Shown: positions 51,682-60,482, counted from the first letter of the stretch. The stretch is DNA of 64,000 nt from Streptomyces sp. Ag109_O5-1 (GCF_003814875.1 NZ_RKQF01000001.1:11036001-11100000); one strand, 5' to 3'. The notes: generated from the letters alone by a model not told the origin. Made by a program: numbers and translations.

Positions 51682-52649
51682 CGGCCCCGCTCGACCCCAC
51701 GGACACCGAGGGCGCGATCAACGAGGCCGCCAAGCGGTATTCCAACTGGGGGCGCTGGGGCGAGGACGACGTGCTCGGCACGCTGAACTTCCTCGACGAG
51801 GCCAAGCGCCGCGAGGGTGCGGCACTGGTCCGCCGGGGCGTGAGTTTCTCGTTGTCGCAGCGGTTCGACATGGACGGCCCGCAGAAGGGCTGGCGGCGCC
51901 GCACCAACCCCGTCCACACCATGCTGGCCACGGGCACGGACGCGGCCCTCGGCAACCAGGGCATGCCGCACGGCTTCGGCGGCTCCGACGACGTGATCGC
52001 GATGCCGCTGCAGTGCTCCACCCAGTGGGACGGTCTCGGGCACATCTTCGACCACGGCAAGGCCTGGAACGGTCGGGCGGCGGAGAAGGTCGTCACCTCC
52101 GAGGGCGATCTGGTCACCGGCATCGAGCACATGGCCCCGTACGTCGCTGGGCGCGGCGTCCTCCTCGATGTCGGCCGGGTGATCGGCGGTGAACGCGGAG
52201 AGCTGCCGGACGGTTTCGCGATCACCGAGGAACACCTGACCGCGACGGCCGAGGCGCACGGCGTGGCCGTCGGCCGCGGGGACATCGTCGTCGTCCGGAC
52301 CGGGCAGCTGGCGCGCACCCGCCGCGAGGGCTGGGGCGACTATGCGGGCGGCGACTCTCCCGGCCTGTCCTTCACCACCGCCGGCTGGCTGCACACGAGC
52401 GAGATCGCCGCCATCGCCACCGACACCTGGGGCTTCGAGGTACGGCCGAACGAGTTCGACAGCGCCTTCCAGCCGCTGCACCAGGTCGTCATCCCCCACA
52501 TGGGCCTGCTGATCGGCGAGATGTGGGACCCCGACGCCCTCGCGGACGACTGCGCCTCCGACGGCGTGTACGAGTTCTGGCTCACCGCCGCGCCCCTGCC
52601 CATCACCGGAGCCGTCGGCTCCCCCGTCAACCCGGTCGCCGTCAAGTGA
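51678..52649 (+). CDS. Cyclase/kynurenine formamidase-like hydrolase
   Basis: A 323-residue protein of the large cyclase family. The metal-binding motif is CSTQWDGLGHIFDHGKAWNG near residue 110, a variant of the HxGTHxD motif seen in kynurenine formamidase. Later parts (GRGDIVVVRTG; IPHMGLLIGEMW) are also typical. Members hydrolyse amides or lactones, or cyclise polyketides. Combined with the OCD-family and ACMSD-like genes it supports a substrate with an amide, lactone or amino group. GTG 51678 overlaps the preceding stop. Confidence 0.85.
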   Translation: MTAPLDPTDTEGAINEAAKRYSNWGRWGEDDVLGTLNFLDEAKRREGAALVRRGVSFSLSQRFDMDGPQKGWRRRTNPVHTMLATGTDAALGNQGMPHGFGGSDDVIAMPLQCSTQWDGLGHIFDHGKAWNGRAAEKVVTSEGDLVTGIEHMAPYVAGRGVLLDVGRVIGGERGELPDGFAITEEHLTATAEAHGVAVGRGDIVVVRTGQLARTRREGWGDYAGGDSPGLSFTTAGWLHTSEIAAIATDTWGFEVRPNEFDSAFQPLHQVVIPHMGLLIGEMWDPDALADDCASDGVYEFWLTAAPLPITGAVGSPVNPVAVK

Positions 52650-52672
52650 CCTGCCCGACAAAGGAGTTGGCG

Positions 52673-52750
52673 ATGGAAGGCAAGAGAGCACTGGGTGACG
52701 TGCCCGGGCTGCTGGACGCCACCATGCCGGTGCTCAAGGAGCTGCCGTGA
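52673..52750 (+). CDS. Small ORF, 25 residues, of unknown function
   Basis: ATG 52673 has a perfect AAGGAG six bases upstream, and the stop overlaps the GTG of the next gene (GTGA at 52747-52750). The peptide contains GLLDATMPVLKELP. I recognise no family. It may be a real small protein, a translational coupling device for the amidohydrolase gene, or the cut-down start of a lost enzyme. Confidence 0.45.
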   Translation: MEGKRALGDVPGLLDATMPVLKELP

Positions 52751-53805
52751 CGGCCCACCAGCCCCCGGCCACCGCCGGGGGCCGCCCTTCGTCGAGCACG
52801 GACGCGCGCACTTCCCCGACGGTCGACGTCCACGCGCACCTCCTGATCCCCGAGGTCGAGGCTCTGGTGGCCGACCTGCCGGGCCTGGTACAGGCCAAGG
52901 CCCTCGACGCCCGCCGCAACGGGCCCGCGGCCCTGGCCGTCAACGGCCCCATGGTCGCCGAGCGCATCCCGAGGCTGACGGACGTCGCCGTACGACTGGC
53001 CGCGATGGACGCGCAGGGTGTGGACGTCCAGCTGGTCAGCCCGTCGCCCTCGCACTTCCACTACTGGGCGGACGAGGAGACGGCGGAGAAGGTGTACCGC
53101 CTGGCCAACGAGGCGACGGCCGCCCACTGCGCCCAGGCGCCCGGCCGGCTGCGCGGTCTGGGCCTCGTCCCCCTCCAGCACCCGGAATCGGCGGTGCGCG
53201 CGCTCGAACTCGCCGTGAGTATGGGCCTGTTGGGTGTCGAAATCTCCTCGCACGCGCCCGGCCGGGAGCTGTCGGACCCCGCCTACGAACCCTTCTGGAC
53301 CCGGGCCGAGGAGACAGGCGCGATCCTCTTCCTGCACCCCTTCGGCTGCACGCTCGACGAACGCCTCGACCAGTGGTACCTGTCCAACACCGTCGGCCAG
53401 CCCACCGAGAACGCCGTCGCGCTCTCGCACGTGATCTTCTCCGGGGTACTGGACCGGCACCCGGAGCTGAAGGTCATCGCCGCGCACGGGGGCGGCTATC
53501 TGCCCACCCACATCGGCCGCTCCGACCACGCCTGGTCGGCCCGCTCCGACGCGGGCGCGGGCTGCGCCCACCTGCCCAGCAGCTACCTCAAGCGCCTGTA
53601 CTTCGACTCGCTGGTCCACGACCCGCAGGTACTGCGGGCACTCATCGGCGCGGCCGGCGCTGACCGGGTGCTGCTCGGCTCCGACTTCCCCTTCGACATG
53701 GGCACCGAGGACCCCGTCGGCGCACTGCGCGCCGCACGCCTGCCCGACGACGACTTCCACGCCGTGCGCGGCGGCAACGCGACAACGCTGCTGCGCCTCA
53801 CCTGA
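52747..53805 (+). CDS. ACMSD-like amidohydrolase
   Basis: A 352-residue metal-dependent amidohydrolase of the aminocarboxymuconate-semialdehyde decarboxylase group. The metal ligands are visible: H29 and H31 (DVHAHLL), H197 (LHPFG), H247 (AHGGG) and D313 (GSDFPFDMG). Such enzymes decarboxylate ring-fission products or aromatic acids without redox chemistry. The N-terminal 25 residues are Pro/Ser rich and poorly conserved, so the start may lie further in. Coupled to the small ORF upstream and 25 bases before the second extradiol gene. Confidence 0.87.
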   Translation: MTAHQPPATAGGRPSSSTDARTSPTVDVHAHLLIPEVEALVADLPGLVQAKALDARRNGPAALAVNGPMVAERIPRLTDVAVRLAAMDAQGVDVQLVSPSPSHFHYWADEETAEKVYRLANEATAAHCAQAPGRLRGLGLVPLQHPESAVRALELAVSMGLLGVEISSHAPGRELSDPAYEPFWTRAEETGAILFLHPFGCTLDERLDQWYLSNTVGQPTENAVALSHVIFSGVLDRHPELKVIAAHGGGYLPTHIGRSDHAWSARSDAGAGCAHLPSSYLKRLYFDSLVHDPQVLRALIGAAGADRVLLGSDFPFDMGTEDPVGALRAARLPDDDFHAVRGGNATTLLRLT

Positions 53806-53830
53806 CCCCCGCACAGGAGGAAAACCCATC

Positions 53831-54769
53831 ATGAGCGCCCGCCTGCTCACCCATCTGCGGCACGTCGACCTCGCCGTGCCCGACTACGACAAGCAACTCG
53901 ACTTCTACGCCGGCGTCTGGGGCCTGACCAAGGTCGAGGAGGACTCCGGGATCTCCTTTCTCGCCGCCGAAGGCAGCCCCGAACAGTACGTGGTGCGGCT
54001 GCGCAAGGCCGAGGAGAAGCGCCTCGACCTCGTCTCGTACGGCGCCGCGAGCGCGGCGGACGTGGACACCCTCGCCGAGCAACTCCTCGCCGGAGGAGTG
54101 CAGTTGATCCCCCAGCCGGGCAAGGTCGACACCCCCGGAGGCGGGTACGGCTTCCGCTTCTTCGACGTCGACGGACGCACCATCGAGGTCTCCGCGGACG
54201 TCAACGTCCGGCAGCACCGCAAGATCGAGGAGAAGGAGTCGATCCCGGTCAAGCTGTCGCACGTCGTCCTCAACTCACCGGATCTGAACCGCACTCGGGA
54301 GTGGTACGAGCGTCACCTCGGATTCCGGCTCTCCGACACGCTGATGCATCCGAAGATGGGCGAGGCGATGCACTTCATGCGCATCAGCAACCAGCACCAC
54401 TCCATGGCCATCGCCCAAGGGCCGCACACCGCCCTGCACCACGTCTCCTTCGAGATGCGCGGCATCGACGAGTACATGCGCGGCACCGGCCGCGTGCTCC
54501 GCGCCGGCTTCACGAAGCTCTGGGGTCCCGGCCGGCACACGGCGGGCGACAACACCTTCACCTACTTCCTCGACCCGCACGGGAACACCGTCGAATACAC
54601 GACGGAACTGGAGCTGCTGGACGAGGACACCTGGCACCCCCACGTCTATGACTTCTCCCAGCCCGGGGTCGCCGACCAGTGGGGCACGGCAAACCCGATG
54701 AACGAGCTGGTCGCCAAGGAGTCGTTCAACGACGTCGACCGCGGCTGCTTCGTCGCTCCGCCGGTCTGA
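53831..54769 (+). CDS. Extradiol ring-cleavage dioxygenase, VOC type (second copy)
   Basis: A 312-residue two-domain VOC dioxygenase similar throughout to the protein at 45953. The Fe(II) ligands are H144 (LSHVVL), H204 (LHHVSFEM) and E255 (TVEYTTELE). Both share FEMRGIDEYMRGTGR, an unusual and identical stretch, and the end of the active-site domain. ATG 53831 follows AGGAGG. Two related extradiol enzymes in one operon suggest two ring structures or two successive cleavages. Confidence 0.9.
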   Translation: MSARLLTHLRHVDLAVPDYDKQLDFYAGVWGLTKVEEDSGISFLAAEGSPEQYVVRLRKAEEKRLDLVSYGAASAADVDTLAEQLLAGGVQLIPQPGKVDTPGGGYGFRFFDVDGRTIEVSADVNVRQHRKIEEKESIPVKLSHVVLNSPDLNRTREWYERHLGFRLSDTLMHPKMGEAMHFMRISNQHHSMAIAQGPHTALHHVSFEMRGIDEYMRGTGRVLRAGFTKLWGPGRHTAGDNTFTYFLDPHGNTVEYTTELELLDEDTWHPHVYDFSQPGVADQWGTANPMNELVAKESFNDVDRGCFVAPPV

Positions 54770-54873
54770 CGCCTCGAACCCCGGGGACGCGGTGGCCCTG
54801 TCACCGCCCTGACGCCCTTGCCGCGTCCCTGCTTCCCACCGCTGTCGAAGACCGCCAGAGCCTGGAGCCGTGC

Positions 54874-55845
54874 ATGCGTTTCGCCACCTATGAACACCGA
54901 CAGCAGCGCAGGGTCGCCGTCGTGGAGGAGGACGGCACCCTCCACCCGGTTCCCGGGGCGCGCGCGCTCACGGAGCTGATCAGCCGCAGCGACGGACTCG
55001 ACGCACTCCTGCGCGCCGGCACCGCCACGCTCGACGTCCCGCCGGGCCCTCACGTGTCCGAGGTCCGGCTGCTGCCACCGCTTCAGCCGCCCACCGTAAG
55101 GGACTTCGTCACCTTCGAGGAACACGTCGAAGGGGTAGCGCGGACCATGGACGGCGTCGGCGGGGTGCCCGAAGCCTGGTACGACGCCCCGACGTTCTAC
55201 TTCACCAACCCGTACGCCGTCATCGGCGCCCACGACGACGTCCCGGTGCCGCCGGGCAGCGAGGTCCTCGACTTCGAGCTGGAGGTCGCCGCCGTCATCG
55301 GCCGGGAGGGGCAGGACCTGACGCCGCAGCAGGCACGGGACCACATCATCGGCTACTCGGTCTTCAACGACTGGTCGGCCCGCGACCTGCAGTCCCGCGA
55401 GATGCAGGTCCGCCTCGGCCCCTGCAAGGGCAAGGACACGGCCACCACCCTCGGCCCGTACCTGGTCACCGCCGACGAACTGGAGCCGTACCGCGACACG
55501 GACGGCTTTCTGCGCCTGGCGCTGACCGCCTCCGTGAACGGCGAGGTCGTCGGCAAGGACCTGCTGTCCAACATGAGCTGGACCTTCGAGGAGATGGTCG
55601 CCTACGCATCCCGCGGCACCGTCGTCCGACCCGGCGACGTGCTCGGCTCGGGCACCTGCGGAAACGGCGGCTGCCTCGCCGAGCTGTGGGGTGTCCAGGG
55701 CGAGCAGTCCCCGCCCCCGCTGAAGCCGGGCGACACCGTCACGCTCACGGTGGAGGGCATCGGCACCGTCTCCAACACCGTGGTAGCGGGCAGAGATCCG
55801 CAGCTCCTGCCGACCGCCCGCCGCCGCACCCGAGAACGGCCGTGA
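54874..55845 (+). CDS. Fumarylacetoacetate hydrolase-family protein (second copy)
   Basis: A 323-residue FAH-family hydrolase with the full two-domain layout: N-terminal part MRFATYEHRQQRRVAVVEED, then the core FVTFEEHVEG, FYFTNPYAVIGAHDDV, VLDFELEVAAVIGREGQDLT with acidic metal ligands near residue 135, and FNDWSARDLQSREMQ. It is closer to fumarylacetoacetase-type enzymes than the copy at 50683. ATG 54874 follows TGGAG. The 104-bp gap before it holds no gene. Its stop overlaps the next GTG (GTGA). Confidence 0.88.
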   Translation: MRFATYEHRQQRRVAVVEEDGTLHPVPGARALTELISRSDGLDALLRAGTATLDVPPGPHVSEVRLLPPLQPPTVRDFVTFEEHVEGVARTMDGVGGVPEAWYDAPTFYFTNPYAVIGAHDDVPVPPGSEVLDFELEVAAVIGREGQDLTPQQARDHIIGYSVFNDWSARDLQSREMQVRLGPCKGKDTATTLGPYLVTADELEPYRDTDGFLRLALTASVNGEVVGKDLLSNMSWTFEEMVAYASRGTVVRPGDVLGSGTCGNGGCLAELWGVQGEQSPPPLKPGDTVTLTVEGIGTVSNTVVAGRDPQLLPTARRRTRERP

Positions 55846-56594
55846 ACGACCTGCACCCCAAGAGACTCCTCGGCAAGGTCGTCGTCGTCACCGGCGCCGC
55901 GCGCGGCCAGGGCGCCGCCGAGGCCGAGGCCCTGACCCGCGAAGGCGCCCGTGTCATCGCCACCGACGTGACTGAGGCCCCCGGCTGCCGCCGCCTCGAC
56001 GTCACCGACGAGAAGCACTGGGCGGAGCTGGCCGCGGAACTGAGGGAGTCGTATGGCCGGGTGCACGGTCTGGTCAACAACGCGGGCATCACCTGGCGCG
56101 CCCGCCTCGACGAAGTGACCCCCGACGACTTCGCCCGCGACCACGCCGTCAACGTCACCGGCCCGCTCCTTGCCATCCAGCACCTCGCCCCGCTGATGCC
56201 GCCCGGCTCGTCCATCGTCAACGTCGGCTCCACCGCCGCGCTCACCGGCCACTACCCGGTCGCCTACACCACAAGCAAATGGGCCCTGCGCGGCCTGTCG
56301 AAGACCGCCGCCACCGAGCTCGGCCCGCGCGGCATCCGCGTCAACACGATCCACCCCGGCTTCATCGAAACCGAGATGACCGCCTCCGCCGCGCCCGCCT
56401 TCCGCGAGGCGAACATCCGCGAGACCCCGCTCGGCCGCACCGGCACAGTGGACGAGGTCGCCCAGCTCGTGGTCTTCCTGTTGTCCGACGAGTCCTCCTT
56501 CATCACCGGCGCCGAGATCCCGGTCGACGGCGGACTCACCGCGCACGGCGGTGTGAAGTCCATCGCCGGAGCGTTGCGCCCGGAGGCGTCATGA
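55842..56594 (+). CDS. SDR-family oxidoreductase
   Basis: A 250-residue SDR. Cofactor motif VTGAARGQGAAEAEAL near residue 16, NNAGI near residue 83, and active-site Y-x3-K in YTTSKWALRG near residue 150; the end is FITGAEIPVDGGLTAHGG. It belongs to the 3-oxoacyl-reductase/hydroxysteroid-dehydrogenase-like group, so it may oxidise or reduce a hydroxy or keto intermediate. GTG 55842 overlaps the FAH gene stop and its own stop overlaps the next ATG, both by four bases. Confidence 0.87.
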   Translation: MNDLHPKRLLGKVVVVTGAARGQGAAEAEALTREGARVIATDVTEAPGCRRLDVTDEKHWAELAAELRESYGRVHGLVNNAGITWRARLDEVTPDDFARDHAVNVTGPLLAIQHLAPLMPPGSSIVNVGSTAALTGHYPVAYTTSKWALRGLSKTAATELGPRGIRVNTIHPGFIETEMTASAAPAFREANIRETPLGRTGTVDEVAQLVVFLLSDESSFITGAEIPVDGGLTAHGGVKSIAGALRPEAS

Positions 56595-56947
56595 GACGTC
56601 TCGAAGGCAAGGTGGCCCTGATCCCGGGCACCGCCCGTGGCCAGGGCCGGGCGGCGGCCTTGCGCTTCGCGGCCGAGGGCGCGAACGTCCCCGACGGAGA
56701 TCTGCTGCACGAGGAGGCGCTGGAGACCCAGCGGCTCGTGGGGGACGCGGGCGGCACGGCCCTGACTCCCTGCTCTCCACCGATCACCCCCATGCACACC
56801 ATCGCCCGCCACATCCCCCTCGGCCGCGTCGGCCTCTCCGACGAGGTCGTGGGCTCCGCCGTCTTCCTCGCCTCCGACGAGGCCTTGTACATCACCGGCA
56901 CCAACCTCGTCGTCGACGGCGGCTGGTCATCCGTACTCCCCGGTTGA
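56591..56947 (+). pseudogene. SDR gene with internal deletion
   Basis: A 118-residue frame joins the N-terminus of an SDR (LEGKVALIPGTARGQGRAAA with the cofactor motif) to its C-terminus (HIPLGRVGLSDEVVGSAVFL, YITGTNLVVDGGW). About 130 residues between them, including the NNAG strand and the catalytic Ser-Tyr-Lys, are missing; the reading frame survived. It cannot be an active SDR. It still sits in the operon by four-base overlap, and may now only serve translational coupling to the CoA-transferase. Confidence 0.85.
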
Positions 56948-56958
56948 AAGGTCGATCA

Positions 56959-57714
56959 GTGAACAAGGTCAGCGCGAACGCCGCCGAGGCGGTCGCCGAC
57001 ATTCCCGACGGCGCTTCACTGGCCGTCGGCGGCTTCGGCCTCAGCGGCATCCCCGAAGTGGTGATCCGGGCCCTGCACGAACAGGGCGCCACCGGCCTGC
57101 AGGTCGTGTCGAACAACTGCGGCGTGGACGGCCGCGGGCTGGGCGTGCTGCTCGCCGCCGGCCGGATCGCCCGCGTGACGGGCAGTTACGTGGGCGAGAA
57201 CAAGGAGTTCGCCCGCCAGTACCTGTCGGGCGAGCTGGAGGTGGAGCTGGTGCCGCAGGGCACACTGGCCGAACGGCTGCGCGCCGGCGGCGCGGGCATC
57301 CCCGCGTTCTACACCCCGGCCGGTGTGGGCACCCAGGTCGCGCACGGCGGTCTGCCGTGGAGGTACGCGGCGGACGGCTCGGTCGCCGTGGCCTCCCCGC
57401 CCAAGGAGACCCGCGACTTCCACGGCCGACCGCACATCCTGGAGCACGCCATCACCACCGACTTCGCCCTCGTCCGGGCGTGGCGGGGGGACCGGCACGG
57501 CAACCTCGTCTTCCGCCGAGCCGCGGCCAACTTCAACCCGCTCGCGGCGATGGCTGGCCGGATCACGATCGCCGAGGTCGAGGAGCTCGTGGAACCGGGA
57601 GAGCTGAGCCCCGACGCCGTCCACCTCCCCGGCGTCTTCGTCCAGCGGATCGTGGAGCTCACCCCCGCTCAGGCCGCCGACAAGCAGATCGAGAAGAGGA
57701 CGGTACGAGCATGA
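56959..57714 (+). CDS. pcaI: 3-oxoadipate CoA-transferase alpha subunit
   Basis: A 251-residue CoA-transferase alpha subunit (PcaI/ScoA family). The start DIPDGASLAVGGFGLSGIPE, the conserved SNNCGVDGRGLGVLL near residue 51, and ENKEFARQYLSGELEVELVP are typical. With PcaJ it transfers CoA from succinyl-CoA to 3-oxoadipate. GTG 56959 is preceded by AAAGG. This is the intact version of the fragment at 15766. It overlaps pcaJ by ATGA. A SCOT-type role on another 3-oxo acid is possible. Confidence 0.88.
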   Translation: MNKVSANAAEAVADIPDGASLAVGGFGLSGIPEVVIRALHEQGATGLQVVSNNCGVDGRGLGVLLAAGRIARVTGSYVGENKEFARQYLSGELEVELVPQGTLAERLRAGGAGIPAFYTPAGVGTQVAHGGLPWRYAADGSVAVASPPKETRDFHGRPHILEHAITTDFALVRAWRGDRHGNLVFRRAAANFNPLAAMAGRITIAEVEELVEPGELSPDAVHLPGVFVQRIVELTPAQAADKQIEKRTVRA

Positions 57715-58385
57715 GCCCGACGACGGACACACCCCGCGGCTGGACCCGCGACCAGATGGCCGTCCGCGCCGCCGCCGAACTCACCGACGGCTCCTACGTC
57801 AACCTCGGCATCGGCCTGCCCACCCTCATCCCCGGCCACCTCCCGCCCGGCGTGCAGGTGGTGCTGCACTCCGAGAACGGCATACTGGGCACCGGCCGCT
57901 ATCCGACCCCGGACGAGGTCGACCCGGATCTCATCAACGCGGGCAAGGAGACGGTCACCGTCCTGCCCGGGGCCTCCTTCTTCGACTCGGCCATGTCCTT
58001 CGGCATGATCCGCGGCGGTCACATCGACACCGCGGTGCTGGGGGCCATGCAGGTGTCGGAACGCGGTGACCTGGCCAACTGGATGATCCCCGGAAAGATG
58101 GTCAAGGGCATGGGCGGGGCGATGGACCTGGTCCACGGCGCCCGCAGGGTCATCGTCCTGATGGAGCACACCGCCAAGGACGGCAGCCCGAAGATCCTCA
58201 CCGAGTGCACCCTGCCGCTCACCGGCCAACGGTGCGTCCACCGCGTCATCACCGACCTCGGCGTCCTCGACGTCACACCCGACGGCCTCGCCGTCGTCGA
58301 GACCGCACCCGGCATCACCCTCGACGAGATCACCGCGAAGACGGCCGCGCCCCTGCGGACCGACTCCGTCACCGCTGCCTGCTGA
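57711..58385 (+). CDS. pcaJ: 3-oxoadipate CoA-transferase beta subunit
   Basis: A 224-residue CoA-transferase beta subunit carrying the catalytic glutamate E55 in HSENGILG. YVNLGIGLPTLIPGHLPPGV near residue 31 and FFDSAMSFGMIRGGHIDTAV near residue 90 are signatures of the family. ATG 57711 overlaps the pcaI stop. It is the last gene of the long plus-strand operon; no thiolase gene follows, only transposase debris. Confidence 0.9.
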   Translation: MSPTTDTPRGWTRDQMAVRAAAELTDGSYVNLGIGLPTLIPGHLPPGVQVVLHSENGILGTGRYPTPDEVDPDLINAGKETVTVLPGASFFDSAMSFGMIRGGHIDTAVLGAMQVSERGDLANWMIPGKMVKGMGGAMDLVHGARRVIVLMEHTAKDGSPKILTECTLPLTGQRCVHRVITDLGVLDVTPDGLAVVETAPGITLDEITAKTAAPLRTDSVTAAC

Positions 58386-58499
58386 ACGTGCCCCTCGACA
58401 GCGGGTCGTTCCCGCGATCTCGTGAGCTGCCGAACGGGGTCGGGCGCAGAGAACGTGCACCGCGTGCGGTCGGGACAGGACCGGCAGACTGCCTCGGCG

Positions 58500-59070
58500 A
58501 GCCGGGCCTACAGGCAGGTCGCTGGCTCGGATCTGACGGACGCGGAGTGGCAGGTCGTCCGGCCGTTGCTACCGGTTTCGGCATGGTTGCAGGGGCGGGG
58601 CGGCTGACCAGAAAGCTATTGCCACCGTGTGATGTTGGATGCGATGTGCTACGTGGTCGACAACGGCGTCAAGTGGGCCAGTCTGCCTGCGGGCTTCCCG
58701 CCGTACCGGCGAGTGCACGCCTTCACCCGACGCTGGCAGGCGACCGGTCTGCTCGGCGAGTTCCATGACCGGCTGCGTGAGGGAGAAGGAAGGCCGCGCT
58801 GTGAACCCGCTGGCCGCGATCATGGACTCGCAGTCCGTGCGGGGTCCTGGCCGTCGCGGCGACCGCGGTGACTGTCCAGGACCACGATGCCGCTGTCGAA
58901 CTGGTCGAGGAACTGCACGCGGGGTACTCCTCGATCCGCCTGATGTGGGCGGACGGCGGCGGGACGGCTGGTCGACTGGGTGGCCGAGAACCTCCATCTC
59001 ATTCTGGAGATCGTCCAACGCACCGCCCATGCTCATGAGCGGCCGCCTCGTCGGCCGACATTCGGCAGGG
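58500..59070 (+). mobile_element. IS5-type transposase remnant
   Basis: Pieces of an IS5/IS112-like transposase are scattered over several frames: SDLTDAEWQVVRPLLP near 58530, then VMLDAMCYVVDNGVKWASLP from 58629, REKEGRAVNPLAAIMDSQSV near 58790 (normally the first catalytic Asp), and ADGGGTAGRL near 58950. Stops and frame changes separate them. No terminal repeats were found. It borders the catabolic operon directly after pcaJ. Confidence 0.75.
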
Positions 59071-59570
59071 TTCAGCCGCTCTGCGTCAGCGCGGTGAACA
59101 CTCCCGGCCGCACCTGCCGGATCCAACCCAGCGCCGCCAGCCGTTTCGCCTTCGACCGCACCCTTCGACCTTCGCCGGCACCACCTGCAGCCTCAGCACC
59201 GCAGCCAGCTGCTGACAGCCAATACCTTCCGCCCGACGTCCGACTCCAGCAGTTCCGCATTGCGCTGGTAGTCCACGGCCAGCACGGACGCCGGCATGCC
59301 CTCGGTCCGGTGCGGCACCATCGATCCCGCAACCGCCCCTTCAGCGAAGACTCCGACGCTGCGGCCGGCGCCACGGTCAACACGTCCGACACCGTGACCC
59401 GGGCATAAGCTCACGTTCCACCTCATCGACCGCGGCCCGCAACCGTGTGTCGACCGGTCGTGGAGGGCGTCCATCCGCTGGAGGACATCGGCCGGCTCCA
59501 CGAGCTGGCGGCCACCGCAGCCCCGGACCGAGGGGGCTTTCGCCGGCGGTCCGGGATGCGGGCATTTACG
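59071..59570 (-). pseudogene. Remnant of a Streptomyces winged-helix-like hypothetical gene
   Basis: Minus-strand pieces in several frames can be strung together: LVEPADVLQRMDALHDRS, DTRLRAAVDEVERELMPGSR, SVLAVDYQRNAELLESDVGR and SKAKRLAALGWIRQVRPGVF, ending near 59075. The last two resemble the C-terminal wing of hypothetical proteins common in Streptomyces that often sit beside transposases. Several frameshifts make it non-functional. From 59571 to 59948 I see nothing definite. Confidence 0.4.
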
Positions 59571-59948
59571 AGACGCTGAGTTCCTGACCTGATCGGGTGC
59601 TCGCGCCACACCTGTTGCGCACGGTAGCGTCTTTCGCACTGCTGCTGAGTTGCACCGATCCTCATCGCCGGAGACGGAAAACCGACGAGTTAGTACTCCA
59701 ACCGTTAGATCGTGATCTTGCTGGTCGGGGTTGGTGCGGAGATGGCTGCGGCCACCGTTGATCATCGTGAGTTGTGACCGCTTGCGCTGGTCAGACTGGC
59801 GACGCCGACACCAAGCCCGCGCCCGAGCCTGCCACTACGAACGGCAAGCCAACTGTCCAGCCATAGAGGTTCGCGTCCCCTGACCGGTGGCGATATCGAG
59901 ATGTCGCGAGGTCGGTGCCTGTGTGCAAACTTCCTCACCGTGGAAATC

Positions 59949-60482
59949 ATGACAGGCGAGCTGCGGCGCCTTCGATCTGGACCTGGGGCTGAGGATGACG
60001 ACGAGCCCCGGCCGTTTCTCGTGCGCCTCCGGTTCACTGCCGAGGACCCAGCCCAGGTCATCGACAACGCGCGTGCGGTACTGGCATGTGTGGTCGCCCA
60101 GATGGGTGACTGGCCGACAGATGAGCTTTGGCCGCAACTGTTGCCGACCTGGTTCATCCAGCGGTGCGCGCCCGAGACCCCGGAACCGGAGCATGGCGAG
60201 CCCTTCGACGTCGAGGCGTGGCTGCGTCAATGGCGGGCGATGACGCCAGAGGAGAGAGCGGCCGTCGATCAGGGGCCGTGGACGCTCTCGGGATGGCTGT
60301 ACTACTTCGACCCGACCGAGGAAGGAATGGGAGACGATCGCAGCTGGTGGTGGTGGCACGCAGGAACCGACGAGTCGGGCGGCTGGGTGCAGGTGGCCAC
60401 CACTGGCTGGCCCTTCGGAAGCGGTTCACTGTCCTGGCTGATTGAGGCCAGTGGGGGCGCGGATCTCGTCTACGGGCCGTGA
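59949..60482 (+). CDS. Hypothetical protein
   Basis: A 177-residue acidic, tryptophan-rich protein of no family I can name. The N-terminal part (RPFLVRLRFTAEDPAQVIDN) looks like an alpha/beta domain. The C-terminal part is dominated by aromatic residues (GWLYYFDPTEEG, RSWWWWHAG, GWVQVATTGWPFGSGSLSWL). No signal peptide or membrane segment. ATG 59949 is chosen because the part further upstream has no RBS and reads like non-coding sequence. Isolated between two decayed regions, it shows third-position GC bias of a real gene. Confidence 0.65.
   Translation: MTGELRRLRSGPGAEDDDEPRPFLVRLRFTAEDPAQVIDNARAVLACVVAQMGDWPTDELWPQLLPTWFIQRCAPETPEPEHGEPFDVEAWLRQWRAMTPEERAAVDQGPWTLSGWLYYFDPTEEGMGDDRSWWWWHAGTDESGGWVQVATTGWPFGSGSLSWLIEASGGADLVYGP

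Noticed and set aside
54784..54832. Possible hairpin between the second extradiol gene and the second FAH gene
   Set aside because: GGGACGCGG and CCGCGTCCC can pair, but a competing inner repeat and a long loop make the structure uncertain.
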